Shown: one piece after another, positions 58,201-63,544 of the stretch
Layout: each line of letters starts with the position of its first letter
How positions within the stretch are numbered: position 1 is the first letter of the stretch
Assembly (NCBI GenBank): GCA_027924585.1
Contig: BSBM01000252.1
Span: 9,052,001-9,116,000 of the forward strand
From: Larix kaempferi
Taxonomy: Eukaryota > Streptophyta > Pinopsida > Pinales > Pinaceae
Direction: 5' to 3'
Length of the DNA: 64,000 nt
Made by a program: the position numbers and the translations under genes
Notes under the pieces: model-generated
Databases searched by the model: none
Told to the model about the DNA's origin: nothing
What the model saw: the letters and a program-made list of their open reading frames with translations, nothing else

Positions 58201-60995
58201 TTATGGTTTATGTTTATGGTTATGATTTATGGTTTATGAGCACTATGGTTTATGATCACTTTATTGTTTATGAACACTATGGTTTATGATCACTTTATGG
58301 TTTATGTTTATGGTTATGAATCTATTGTTTATGGTTTATGAACACTATGGTTTATGGTCACTTTATGTTTTATGAACACTATGGTTTATGATCACTATTC
58401 AAATTTTTGCATACAAAAATTGATTGTGTTATGTCGTATATTCATAGTTTATGAGACAATGTTATGACTTATTGCATAAATTGTAGTTTTATAGCTTATA
58501 TGGATTGGAAATGCTTCTAAACTCTTTTTTATGCCCAAAATGTACAATATTTTAAGTTATTTTAATTTTCGCCGAGTCTTGCCGAGTCTGTCCCGAGTCT
58601 TTCCCGAGTCTACGAGTCATATGCCAGCCGAGTATTTGCCGAGTCCGAGTCGTGCAACATTGGTCCAAACAAGGCCCGCATGGGTCTCAATCATGAAGGT
58701 TAAATCCGAGGATCTAAGTGCATCATAAATTGATCCAGCAGAGGACTAGAATGACCCACTACAATTCCAACAACCAACCAATAATCCCCGAAATCCCACA
58801 CTCCTCCCCAAGGGCCCGTCATTTAGAATTGGGTCGGGACCACCCCAAAGAAGGTGGGGAGGGGATCCCAAATTACTGCTCTAAGAACTCTAATAACTAC
58901 TACAAGAACAAGAAGAGATTTATTATGCTTAGATGAAATTGACTTTCTTATTGCATTGCAGTTGTTCTCAACATGTAGATAACTAACAAAGTTTCAAGCA
59001 TAATAAAGTGCCTTAATTGTTGATGTGACTTGGTAGATCATATGAATGAATAACATCTTAGCCAGCCTCAGTACAACTACCTCACCAATATTTGTCAAGC
59101 AAAATTCAAGGTCATCAGTTTTCCAGCCAATCTGGACATGAGCCTGACCAACCATGAATAACTCAGATACCATGACAATTGAAATTGCAAAGCTAACCAA
59201 TTGAGGTGCCTTGGCAGAGAATTATTTGTTTAATCTCAATCATACACCACCCAGCTAGTCCAAGTGGATGCTAGATAGCCTGGAAATTCCCAAAACATGA
59301 TATCATAACCTCCGAATAGACAGTTGAAGAAGAGTCCAGGAGAAACATGGGACTCGAACTATTTCAGAAAATATTATTTAAAGGTGCAACAAAATCTTCA
59401 CGCATTTCAATGGTGTGTTACTGTTACAATTTTCTGCAACACCACAGCTCTGGGTGCACTCCCTCATCCATAATTTATCAGCTCTAGCCTCTAGCAACTA
59501 CTAGGAGTAGCATTGCTACAAGAGAAGTCTTAGAAATAGAAGAACAGAGGTTGAATAGGTATAGAAAATAATGCATGGCCATGGCAACCCTTTCATGCAT
59601 AGTCTACATAACAGCGAAGGTTGTTGCTTTTCACATGATAAAATTGCTTCCATTATTAACCGTGTTTCCTGAACAACCATATAGACTGGTTTGCAAAGAT
59701 ATCTGCCTGTTTCATGGCTAACTTGTTTGCTCACAGATGACATCGGATTGGAGTTCTAACACTAAAGACATCAAAATACTTCCTGCATATAGGAAATTAA
59801 CTTCCACCATTAGGTATACAGTCTGGGTGGGCCTAACAGTTAAGAGCACATGTTTCCTCCTTAGAGTTCACAGGTTCAAATTCGGAGAGGGGTAGGTTAT
59901 GTACCCTTCTGTAGACTAAGCAGTCAAATCACTGTACAAAAGGGGTCCCTTTTCCCGCAAACAGAGGGTCTCATACATCAATCTGGTGTCTGGCTAGCCT
60001 GTGACGTTAAATTAGATTATTATTTTATTTATTTTGAAGTCACCAGATGATGAATTAGTTTTCACTTAGAAAAGTCGATGTACATCACAAACACACAGCA
60101 AAATCACTTGGCATGTCCTGCAATGTAAATGCAAGAAAACAATAATGCACCAATTTACTACAATCATGGAGTGGAATAGGATCTTTGCTTAAATCACAAG
60201 CAGAACTAAGGTAATGTCCTTTCATAGATACCGAAAGAAAGGAAAAGTAAACCAAAAAGGATTCTCTGCTCCTGTATCACAAAGAGAATGTAAAGGTCTC
60301 TCACACAATTGTATACCTTGGTGTAGTAAAAGGCATCTTGCAATTCCTGTAGGAGGCCTTTCATATGTTCCCCTTGCACTAGTATATTTTCCAATAGATC
60401 ATGTGGGATCTGCACACAATCCAAGATGTTCCCCATTTGGAAATCAAAGACTGCAGCACGCACTGGAAAGATTATCAAACAACACAAAACCCTACGTCCT
60501 GCTAGAAGCTTCAAGCATAATAAATAATTGCTAGCATGCAACTGAATGTTTACTTATCAAGATTCAAAGCATAGTAAATTCAAACAGATAAATTGCAACC
60601 TCGCTTCTCTTCAGATGCGGTATTAGCATTTTGCTTAATGTCCTGATATTTGAAAGAGGCCCATGAATCTGCCAAAACAGTTTACAGAAGAGCATAGTCA
60701 AATTGCATCCTCTAGTTAAAATGTTGAGAAAGAAAGATAATAATGTCAAGCTTCCCAATCCCTAAAAATATAGAAAATAGAGAAAATTGCATACTTGCTC
60801 CATGAGATTGCTCATTCTTATGCCCTTCTGCCAAGATGTTTGTTGCAGTAATAATGCTCTCTGTGGAAACAAAAGAATTATATTGATCAAGCATAAATCA
60901 ATAGCCCTTGGATTTTTTACAATAACTTAACTCAGGCCAAAACAAACTGAACATACTACCTGGGCTCTCATATGTTTATGTATTACGGCAAACTG
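15482..60995 (-). CDS. CSK: Chloroplast sensor kinase, 3' half of gene (seven exons, 5' part outside window)
   Basis: Exons at 60995-60960, 60860-60795, 60668-60600, 60409-60317, 21256-21051, 20518-20245 and 15715-15482 total 978 nt, giving 325 residues and a TAG stop. Every junction keeps frame and uses GT-AG. The product matches the plant chloroplast sensor kinase as I remember it: segments such as GPLSNIRTLSKML, MPPLALA and WNFVAG are family hallmarks. CSK is a nucleus-encoded chloroplast stromal kinase related to cyanobacterial Hik2 that couples plastoquinone redox state to plastid gene transcription. Visible here are a modified H-box (EQIHGPLSNI, Glu where histidine kinases have the phospho-acceptor His), an altered N-box (ALRQALSNLLDSAL), a G1-like box (VIDDNGPDM) and a G2-like box (GAGGTHIEIWLP). 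The GAF domain and transit peptide should lie on exons right of 60995. No stop or frameshift is seen, so the gene is probably functional. Family assignment is strong; the first exon is the least certain. Confidence 0.9.
15821..17801. mobile_element. Non-autonomous hAT element (outer copy), TSD ATCTTAGG
   Basis: ATCTTAGG at 15813-15820 and 17802-17809. Termini CTAAGTTACCAGGATACGG on the left; CTGTGTTACCGGATCC read inward from the right. Subterminal zones are dense in GGATCCGGATACG-type units. Without the nested copy it is about 817 bp and has no transposase. Confidence 0.88.
16405..17560. mobile_element. Non-autonomous hAT element (inner copy), TSD GTTTTTCA
   Basis: GTTTTTCA at 16397-16404 and 17561-17568. 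The termini are the same as the outer copy (CTAAGTTACCAGGATACG and CTGTGTTACCGGATCCGTC), so it is the same family inserted in itself. 1,156 bp; no coding frame found. Confidence 0.88.
18265..18450. repeat. 93-bp tandem duplication
   Basis: Copies start at 18265 and 18358; both contain ATTTTATTTTTGGAGAA and end GGGATATCTAGATG / GGGAAATCTAGATG. About 80% alike by eye. Confidence 0.75.
20245..20518 (-). CDS. CSK: CSK exon, N-box and G1 box (274 nt)
   Basis: One base completes Arg, then PCNVSKLLSDLV. Of two nearby AG acceptors, only the second (GGCAG) gives the conserved RPC junction. It contains ALRQALSNLLDSAL and VVIDDNGPDM and ends at donor GTAACT in phase 0. Confidence 0.93.
20519..21050 (-). 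other. CSK: 532-bp intron of CSK holding a SINE
   Basis: Donor GTATAT, acceptor GGCAG. About 40% is a tRNA-derived SINE (20640-20855). Confidence 0.85.
20640..20855 (-). mobile_element. tRNA-derived SINE (Au-like)
   Basis: On the minus strand: CCAAGGGTTTAGCTCAGTTGG (A box TAGCTCAGTTGG), then GGTTGAATTCC as a B box, ending in an A-rich tail near 20640. The head resembles the Au SINE family of plants (memory, not checked). It lies inside the 532-bp CSK intron. Confidence 0.7.
21051..21256 (-). CDS. CSK: CSK exon, linker with MPPLALA motif (206 nt)
   Basis: Begins ANLMHFREED after acceptor TGTCCAG and ends in the Arg codon of SDIR at donor GTATAT, phase 2. It carries the charged linker and the conserved LPMPPLALAALQ segment. 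Confidence 0.92.
21562..22785 (-). repeat. 3' LTR of copia family C
   Basis: 1,224 bp, TGTTAGCTTTTCG to GATTTTAACA on the minus strand. It contains a 34-bp direct duplication near 22444-22505 (AAATCCAAGCCACAAGACCT repeated) absent from the other LTR, and several GGGAATCGTGCCC-type motifs. Confidence 0.9.
23038..24345 (-). pseudogene. Copia family C gag and partial protease
   Basis: Starts MVICNRYEDRFDGISNYLQW near 24345. A retrotransposon gag domain (UBN2-like) runs to the basic segment KRKKKFKKDLSKVKCFAC near 23690, where the knuckle is broken. In another frame come SSWFIYSGASCHMTR (protease; the usual D of the DSGA motif is Y) and FGELYNLLGG. Frameshifted and cut off about 250 bp before the 3' LTR. 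Confidence 0.85.
24521..25889 (-). repeat. 5' LTR of copia family C with a retroposon insertion
   Basis: Matches the 3' LTR along its length except for an extra block at 25517-25738. It ends at the primer-binding site at 24520. Confidence 0.9.
25517..25738 (-). mobile_element. Poly(A)-tailed retroposon fragment (5'-truncated LINE or SINE)
   Basis: Absent from the partner LTR. On the minus strand it ends CTTTTCTGGAAAAAAAA, and near-duplicates AAAAGTATCTC / AAAAGTATATCTC flank it. That fits L1-type insertion. No coding content. Confidence 0.65.
26052..27227. mobile_element. Non-autonomous hAT element, TSD ATAATTAT
   Basis: ATAATTAT at 26044-26051 and 27228-27235. Termini CAGTGTTGAAGATATCGC, and CATTGTTGAAAACATCGG read inward from the right. 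AAAATCGG/ATCGC units cluster at the ends. 1,176 bp with no intact transposase; a short segment near 26700 may be a coding relic. Confidence 0.87.
27236..28976. other. Intron sequence with possible retrotransposon remnants
   Basis: Short minus-strand frames at 28122-28403 and 28658-28852 look like decayed retroelement protein but I cannot place them in a family. No terminal repeats found. Confidence 0.35.
28984..31268 (-). mobile_element. Solo LTR with TSD TTACA, carrying a hAT element
   Basis: TTACA at 28979-28983 and 31269-31273. On the minus strand it starts TGTTAGATTGTGG and ends GCTTTACA, with a TATA-like TTATTTATAGAGG near 30985 and a GGTTTTCCCCGGTTGGGG segment near 29160. Removing the nested hAT leaves about 1,150 bp. 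No internal region, so it arose by LTR-LTR recombination. Confidence 0.82.
29226..30352. mobile_element. Non-autonomous hAT element in the solo LTR, TSD ATATAAAT
   Basis: ATATAAAT at 29218-29225 and 30353-30360. Termini CAATGTTACAAATATCGG, and CATAGTTACAAAAATCGG read inward from the right. Subterminal ATCGGCA/AAAAATCGG units occur. 1,127 bp; the GC-rich middle (29870-30230) has no recognisable protein. Confidence 0.87.
31274..32229 (+). repeat. Main part of gypsy 5' LTR
   Basis: TATA-like CTTATAAATACAAGCC near 31688, end GTCAACA at 32229, four bases before the primer-binding site. CTGCGACA/TGCGACACTG motifs recur in the U3 and again downstream near 32490-32530. Confidence 0.65.
32234..34732 (+). 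other. Gypsy leader region
   Basis: Begins with the primer-binding site. It is non-coding apart from short frames and includes the 173-bp tandem duplication at 32891-33240. Confidence 0.5.
32891..33240 (+). repeat. 173-bp tandem duplication in the gypsy leader
   Basis: Both copies contain TTGCTTGATTAAAAGGACTT (starting about 173 bp apart) and end TCTTTGAGTGCTTTGTCTT. They differ at only a few bases, so the duplication is recent. Confidence 0.9.
34733..36090 (+). pseudogene. Ty3-gypsy gag (interrupted)
   Basis: First segment 34733-35359: a Pro/Gln/Gly-rich N-terminus. Second, 35359-35781, holds the core retrotransposon gag domain (PKFDGKPDEDP, LTGTASKWY). Third, 35786-36043, continues it (IPNQLLVDWFTQSLLP). 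In-frame stops separate them. The copia LTR at 36091 cuts off the remainder; protease, RT and integrase are absent here. Confidence 0.8.
36091..37247 (-). repeat. 3' LTR of copia A copy III
   Basis: 1,157 bp, TGTTGAAAAAGTACC to CCAAAATTTTCA, preceded on the minus strand by polypurine tract GGTAAGAGGGAG. Ends are complete; compare 11759-12895. Confidence 0.9.
37248..40393 (-). pseudogene. Copia A copy III: protease C-terminus, integrase, RT, RNase H
   Basis: From 40393 down: protease tail (MTLRDVLYVPGLKKN), GAG-pre-integrase, integrase fragments, integrase C-terminus (39469-39167), linker, and a 248-residue open RT stretch (38664-37918) with FVARGFPQVEG, MDVKTTFLNG and YVDD near 38200, then RNase H. 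Stops occur near 39540, 39890 and 40290 among others. Confidence 0.88.
40394..43320 (+). mobile_element. Second family G LTR-like copy, plus orientation
   Basis: Begins TGTTATCACATCCATAGTAG at 40394, matching the inverted start of the 6545-11065 copy. Shared landmarks include GTGAGACACTGCCATTCC near 41801 (inverse near 9895), TCCAACCACTTGTTATTACC near 42607 (inverse near 9105) and the promoter region near 43228. Similarity fades after about 43310. The left flank is AGTCA; no matching right end was found. Confidence 0.65.
43321..43735 (+). pseudogene. Unassigned retroelement coding end
   Basis: A Pro-rich open frame (about 43525-43735, ending LLGKLFAC and a stop) sits directly before a polypurine tract, as the 3' end of a polyprotein would. 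Too short to assign. Confidence 0.35.
43736..44690 (+). repeat. Polypurine tract and 3' LTR of an unclassified LTR retrotransposon
   Basis: AAAAAGGGGGAGA (43736-43748) is followed by TGTTGAAGGTTTTC, a typical PPT/LTR junction. A TATA-like CATATAAATAAG lies near 43995. The right boundary is not visible; I place it loosely near 44690. Confidence 0.5.
44691..45500. other. Pyrimidine-rich tract and unassigned sequence
   Basis: 44745-45110 is a CT-rich low-complexity run that creates long but meaningless open frames of Pro, Leu and Ser. No gene recognised. Confidence 0.5.
45501..45811 (+). repeat. Direct repeat of about 123 bp around a 63-bp tRNA-like piece
   Basis: Copies at 45501-45623 and 45687-45809 share GGGAATATAATGTGGACTG and ACCAACATCTGCAAGTTTTG. 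The spacer contains GGTTCAATTCCCCC, a B-box-like motif. Confidence 0.75.
45922..46105 (+). repeat. Left subterminal repeat array of the hAT element
   Basis: Over ten copies of ACTCG[CG] or its complement within about 170 bp, including two adjacent ACTCGCGAGT palindromes. Such clustered hexamers next to the TIR are the usual binding sites for the BED domain of hAT transposases. Confidence 0.75.
46140..46400 (+). promoter_or_regulatory. Probable promoter and 5' UTR exon of the hAT transposase
   Basis: A GC-richer stretch follows the TIR zone, with TTATTAAAG near 46180 as a weak TATA-like site. CTCCCAG|GTTGGT near 46390 looks like a splice donor, and TTGCAATCCAG just before the ATG at 55847 looks like its acceptor. 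If so, the hairpins and the copia insertion sit in a 5' UTR intron. This is inference only. Confidence 0.35.
46481..46860. repeat. Array of three long near-perfect palindromes
   Basis: Three foldback units (46481-46640, 46669-46744, 46773-46856), each bounded by ATGGGCAAATGCCC and its complement and built from GGCTGAGATACTCAGCC modules around GTCGAC centres. The first is a palindrome of palindromes: each arm contains its own smaller hairpin, and the arms meet at GCATGCACAAATGCATGC. Spacers are AT-rich (TTGATACATAATA). They lie between the hAT left end and its transposase. Confidence 0.85.
47155..48409 (+). repeat. LTR of copia family B
   Basis: Starts TGTTAGTTTTATACC and ends AAAAATCTA, two bases short of the TCTACA end seen in the second copy. 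It contains a TTATTTAATG-type AT-rich U3, a GAGA-rich segment near 47455, and the U5 segment shared with 48790-48956. Confidence 0.7.
48410..48788 (-). pseudogene. Copia family B pol fragment (integrase-RT linker)
   Basis: Encodes a Gly/Thr/Ser-rich tail, then a SRKKKPKWLQDTLKEAEAF segment and IRTIFEPDR, where reverse transcriptase should begin. It is a second copy of the sequence split between 49051-49224 and 52361-52560. Confidence 0.75.
48790..49050 (+). repeat. Partial LTR, primer-binding site and leader of copia family B
   Basis: The last 167 bp of the LTR ends TCTACA at 48956. TGGTATCAGAGC (48957-48968), the initiator tRNA-Met site of copia elements, follows, then about 80 bp of leader. 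The same leader occurs in inverse orientation at 54960-55044. Confidence 0.8.
49051..49224 (-). pseudogene. Copia family B pol fragment adjoining inverted leader
   Basis: Same KKKPKWLQDTLKEAEAF to FEPDR segment as 48410-48560, continuing 52361 upward across the 3.1-kb insertion. At 49050 it meets plus-strand leader at CAAAAATAG. Confidence 0.75.
49225..52360. mobile_element. 3,136-bp insertion with TGTT...AACA ends and AGGTC target duplication
   Basis: AGGTC at 49220-49224 and 52361-52365 flanks a block starting TGTTGTCCTCC and ending GAGATAACA. The interrupted copia linker reads through when the block is removed. Ends and 5-bp duplication point to LTR-retrotransposon integration. No second LTR copy, primer site or polyprotein is seen, so it may be a very long solo LTR or a non-autonomous element. 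It is GC-richer than its surroundings and carries short open frames (50212-50445 +, 50794-50997 -, 50840-51136 +) that I cannot assign. Confidence 0.75.
52361..54920 (-). pseudogene. Copia family B gag-protease-integrase (one internal stop, RT missing)
   Basis: From ATG at 54920 the frame is open for 670 residues to a TAG near 52908, then open again to 52361. Domains: gag (about 1-240), CCHC knuckle CYCCQAFGHYASQC near residue 250, protease WYIDSGASRHM near 335, GAG-pre-integrase HHCC zone near 480-515, integrase core with DLIHTD, SDNGGEY and PEQNGVAERKN (about 530-640). The second part is the integrase C-terminus and a Ser/Gly/Thr-rich linker. With only one stop, the copy is young or recently inactivated. 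The linker is broken at 52361 by the 3.1-kb insertion and resumes at 49224. Confidence 0.88.
55103..55220. repeat. Palindrome related to the hAT hairpin array
   Basis: Arms begin AATGGCCCTGTGG and end in its complement, around a GAGATACTAAGCC/AGTATCTCAGCC core. A partial copy of one arm (AAAAAATGGCCCTG) lies at 47116-47130, on the other side of the copia insertion. Confidence 0.75.
55245..55479 (-). mobile_element. tRNA-derived SINE with 19-bp target duplication
   Basis: Read on the minus strand: CCCCAAGAGTTAGCTCGATCGG (A box TTAGCTCGATCGG), B box GGTCACGGGATCC, a GC-rich body, and a poly(A) tail (T run 55250-55279). AAAAAATAATTTTAATGTT at 55226-55244 is repeated at 55480-55498. It interrupts hAT sequence upstream of the transposase. 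Confidence 0.85.
55592..55753. repeat. Palindrome with about 80-bp arms upstream of the transposase
   Basis: Arms run from AATTTAAATTTTAAATTGTTG through TAGCTACT and TTATGGGCAAATGG to a CACAATGG centre and back. A half-copy of one arm repeats at 55780-55810, just before the start codon. Confidence 0.75.
55847..58105 (+). CDS. hAT-family transposase, two exons
   Basis: Exon 1 is 55847-57539; a 138-bp intron (GTAAGA...GATAG) follows; exon 2 is 57678-58105. Together they give 706 residues with no stop or frameshift. The ATG at 55847 starts MAPKGKRPLDP. Domains: BED zinc finger about residues 10-60 (C29, C32, H46), DUF659/RNase H-like core with DGWTD (D226) and TDNAANY (D287), and the C-terminal hAT dimerisation region with CSASGCERNWS (E591, likely the third catalytic acidic residue) followed by KKRNRLELERLEKLV. 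It would bind the subterminal repeats and cut and paste the element. The acceptor is odd: the usual WWID just before CGSEAP lies inside the predicted intron, so an upstream acceptor may have mutated. This is inferred from family patterns. Confidence 0.88.
58165..58400 (+). repeat. Degenerate tandem repeat, unit TATGGTTTATGATCACTT
   Basis: Ten or more imperfect copies of a TATGGTTTATGA(A/T)CAC unit begin about 60 bp after the transposase stop. They probably form the 3' UTR or right internal zone of the hAT element. Confidence 0.7.
58571..58662 (+). repeat. Right subterminal repeat array of the hAT element
   Basis: About nine CGAGTC/CGAGTA units spaced 6-16 bp apart, in inverted orientation to the left array, ending at the right TIR. 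Confidence 0.75.
58671..59825. other. CSK intron sequence right of the hAT element
   Basis: Begins with the second GTCCAAAC duplication's flank. No terminal repeats, coding homology or RNA gene recognised. Confidence 0.5.
59826..60010 (+). mobile_element. tRNA-derived SINE fragment
   Basis: GTGGGCCTAACAGTTAAGAG (A-box-like) followed by GGTTCAAATTCGG (B box) about 35 bp later, then a body ending near 60010. It lies in the 39-kb CSK intron about 300 bp from an exon. Confidence 0.6.
60317..60409 (-). CDS. CSK: CSK exon, second dimerisation helix (93 nt)
   Basis: 31 codons from IPHDLLENILVQGE to LQDAFYYTK. Acceptor TGTGCAG, donor GTATAC. This is the last exon before the 39-kb intron; phase 0. 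Confidence 0.92.
60600..60668 (-). CDS. CSK: CSK exon, H-box / dimerisation helix (69 nt)
   Basis: 23 codons, IHGPLSNIRTLSKML to KRSE, after acceptor TTGGCAG. The donor GTTGCA is weaker than consensus but is the only one giving the conserved continuation SE/IPHDLLEN. Confidence 0.88.
60795..60860 (-). CDS. CSK: CSK exon with start of H-box region (66 nt)
   Basis: 22 codons from RALLLQQTSW to SNLMEQ, between acceptor CCACAG and donor GTATGC. The alternative frame of this stretch is open longer but does not join its neighbours. The frame chosen matches CSK and joins the next exon at MEQ/IHGPL. Confidence 0.85.
60960..60995 (-). CDS. CSK: CSK micro-exon (36 nt)
   Basis: A 12-codon exon reading QFAVIHKHMRAQ. 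It lies between a pyrimidine-rich acceptor ending TTACAG and a donor GTAGTA. Its phase fits the next exon, and its place matches the segment between the GAF domain and the kinase core. It is weakly conserved, so the acceptor could be one CAG triplet further in. Confidence 0.6.
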
Positions 60996-61179
60996 CTGTA
61001 ATATATCAACACACAAGAACAAAGATAATATCTATCATTAATACTATCATAATTATTATTGATACATTATTTTATTTTATTTTGAAAAACACATCTTATA
61101 TTTACTGAAAAATATTTACAAAAAGCAGTACAAAAAAGTGGAGGTCAAGTTTTAAATTTTAATTATAACTTTTAATATC

Positions 61180-61593
61180 CTACATGTGCTTTTGCAGCAT
61201 ATGGAGGCCTTTTGTAGAGCCCAAGAAGGCCCTTTTCCGCCTGACTCCTGGGGGCTTGGCTTTAGGCCAAAGGCAAGTCCAGCTGGGGATCTCACAAGCC
61301 CATACAGTCTCTCTTTGGCAACACTGAAACTTTGAAACATCTACTCTGGTTTTGTACATATGCTATATCTGAGTGGGAATGGATGTCTAAATTTTGTAGC
61401 CAGTCATTACCTCTAACCATCTCCTGGAAAGCTGCCCTATAAGTGACAAACTCCCTTGGACCCTTGAGTTTGATGCAGCAAGGTGGCTTATTAGGATAGA
61501 AGTCCTTAATCTTATATGGAAGAAAAGGAATGAAACTTTCTTTAACAAGTCCTGTCCTGTCAGGTTTTTTCTTTCTATAACAGCCTCTAATAT
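61180..61593 (+). pseudogene. LINE reverse-transcriptase tail fragment (zf-RVT type)
   Basis: Frames read ETLKHLLWFCTYAISEWEW and, further on, IWKKRNETFF followed by a stop at 61593. This Cys/His...W then IW-K-RN pattern is the end of plant non-LTR retrotransposon ORF2. Frameshifted and 5'-truncated. It lies upstream of the first CSK exon seen here, antisense to the gene. Confidence 0.65.
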
Positions 61594-63090
61594 TTAAAGA
61601 CTTTCAATTGTAGATTATTGTTCAAGTACAGAAGGTCGAGATGGACAGGCACACCTGCACAATGTTCGCCTAATAGAGCACTAGGGGTGCACCTTGCACC
61701 ATGACCATAGAACCCCCTGCTAACTCTCCCACCCCCTTGGCACACTTTAGGCAATCTCAGTGCTTTGAAGGAAGGCCCCACCATCAAGCTGGCCAGGCTG
61801 TTAGAGAGAGAAGGGAACAGCATCACAGTTGGCCATCAGAAGCATAATGACATGTTTCCTTGACTGGCTCTTGCTAATTTTGAAGCCAAGAAGCACACCC
61901 ACCCCCAGAATCCAAGCAAGGTGATGATGGGCGTAGTCCCTTGTTGCAGACCCTAAACCAGCAAATAATGGCTGGGGGTCACCCCCCAAGGATCAAGATG
62001 ACCCTTGTCCCAATGCAGTATTGATTCTCTTTGCTGCATAAATTATGTTACCTGGGAGTTCTCATAGTTTGTGTTCCAGTTGCCATGCTTTGGTTTATGG
62101 TAATGACAAAAATGTCATGTGAAATTGTGAATGGCTTCATCTTTATGGGGTTTTTAATTAAAATTTTAAAAAAAATCATAAGCATGTGTCAATAAATATA
62201 TAATTTCCCCATTTCCTGAATTTTTGAAAGTGCCATTTTCGAAATCCGCACCTGTTTCCCCATTCCAATTAACATTGGCAACAAGAAAGATGCATTCTTT
62301 GCTTCAAGTAAATTCTCAATATGACAAAGCACTGAAAAACACCAATGGTACATGTTCATCCAAATATCAATGTTTGTCAACTCATCAAGATGGTTATGTC
62401 TGCTATATAAATGAACAAATCCATGAAACCATAGGTTTTTATTTTCAAATTATAACAATCTAGCTGTTTCTCATTTACCCAATGGAAATAGCAATTAATG
62501 CAAGATAAAATAAATGAGGTTTCATGCATATATTTAAATTGCCAGTTGTTGCTGCAAGATGCATTCCAGCACCTGAGGCTGAACACAAGTAATTTATCAT
62601 TATAGGGTTAGCCTGAACACATTGCTACATAATCCTAAAAGTATATGACAATTAATCACAACGTTGCTGGCACAGCAGCAGATGGTTATCCGACCTATAT
62701 GAAATATTATATATGCTAGCTCACATAAAGTCCCCGCTCCAACATTTGGTGCCAAATGATCATGGCTCATCACTTGGTGAGTACAACAATGCTTCTCTAC
62801 ATGTGATGCTAACCCATATATAACAATTGGCAAAGACATCATAACCTTAGTGCATTGAAGCCACTTACCAAACATTGCTAAGAATCAAGGTTCTGTGCAT
62901 CAGTAATGGTGGTACAAGTCCAAGTCTTGTGTCCACAAGTTATCATGTCAATTAGACAATATCATATATATGCACAGGGCAATAAATATACAGAATGCAT
63001 AAAGATAAGACATAAATGATGATTTACAATATAAAATGTACGACATATTTACAACCGTAAGGGAAGGAACATAACCCTTCACGGAGATGC
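61594..63090. other. Probable CSK intron, no feature recognised
   Basis: I looked on the minus strand for the expected GAF-domain exons and found none I could support. Short open frames at 62189-62380 and 62600-62875 do not resemble CSK. Confidence 0.4.
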
Positions 63091-63092
63091 AA

Positions 63093-63329
63093 TTTTTTTT
63101 TTTTTCAATGTGGTTCATGGAACACCCTCTTTTTTTTGGTACCCTGTTACATCCACGGTAACCTCCCCGGGGTCCGGAGACATAGGAAGGGCGGTTAATT
63201 GGCTAATAGACCTCCTGAAGAGCTCAGCGGCTCACGTAAGAGCAAGTGTCACTGGCGGGACTTGAACCTGGGTGGAGCGAATAAGAATCCAATAACTCAA
63301 CCACTCAGGCTAAACCCAATTGACAGCAG
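63093..63329 (-). mobile_element. tRNA-derived SINE
   Basis: On the minus strand: TTTAGCCTGAGTGGTTGAG (A box), GGTTCAAGTCCC (B box), ending in a poly(A) tail (T run near 63091). Near-duplicates GAGATGCAAT and GAGATACAAT flank it. Confidence 0.75.
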
Positions 63330-63544
63330 AGATACAATATTTATTAAAAAAAATATGTTAATATTATCATATAATAAATATAGTATTGTTTATGGGGGGG
63401 CATTAATGCTGCATATGAATTATGTCAATCTCATCAAACATATAATTCAGGGCCCTATGTTCATCATGCTTTGAACACAGGCCATTAATGTGGCAATGCT
63501 CTGCCTCCACCACTAGACCACTGCCCAACAGACAATAGTGACTC

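Larger units (their letters stand above)
45922..58662 (+). mobile_element. Full-length hAT DNA transposon with nested insertions
   Basis: An exact 8-bp target duplication, GTCCAAAC, flanks the element at 45914-45921 and 58663-58670. The inverted termini are CAATGAAGCACCACTCG on the left and, read inward from the right, CAATGTTGCACGACTCG. Both subterminal zones are packed with ACTCG/CGAGT units. The element encodes an hAT transposase at 55847-58105. Total length is 12,741 bp, of which about 7.9 kb (47155-55054) is a later copia insertion and about 0.25 kb a SINE, leaving roughly 4.6 kb, a usual size for an autonomous hAT. It sits in the 39-kb CSK intron in antisense orientation to that gene. 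Confidence 0.9.
21257..60316 (-). other. CSK: 39,060-bp intron of CSK
   Basis: Bounded by donor GTATAC (60316 downwards) and acceptor TGTCCAG (ending at 21257). Nearly all recognisable content is transposable: copia, gypsy and unclassified LTR elements, three hAT elements and SINEs. The flanking exons join in phase 0 within a conserved region (YYTK/ANLM), so this is one intron and not two genes. Confidence 0.88.

Noticed and set aside
60420-60541. Minus-strand stretch PVRAAVFDFQMGNIL resembling a GAF-domain segment of CSK
   Set aside because: It lies inside the 190-bp intron between two well-joined exons and in the wrong order for the protein.
60795-60894. Longer minus-strand frame reading ESIITATNILAEG
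   Set aside because: Wrong frame; the other frame matches CSK and joins both neighbours.
62189-62875. Minus-strand frames as candidate GAF exons of CSK
   Set aside because: No conserved segment, and no splice sites in a consistent phase.
63220-63310. tRNA gene on the minus strand
   Set aside because: A and B boxes are present but there is no proper cloverleaf, and it continues into a poly(A)-tailed body, so it is a SINE.
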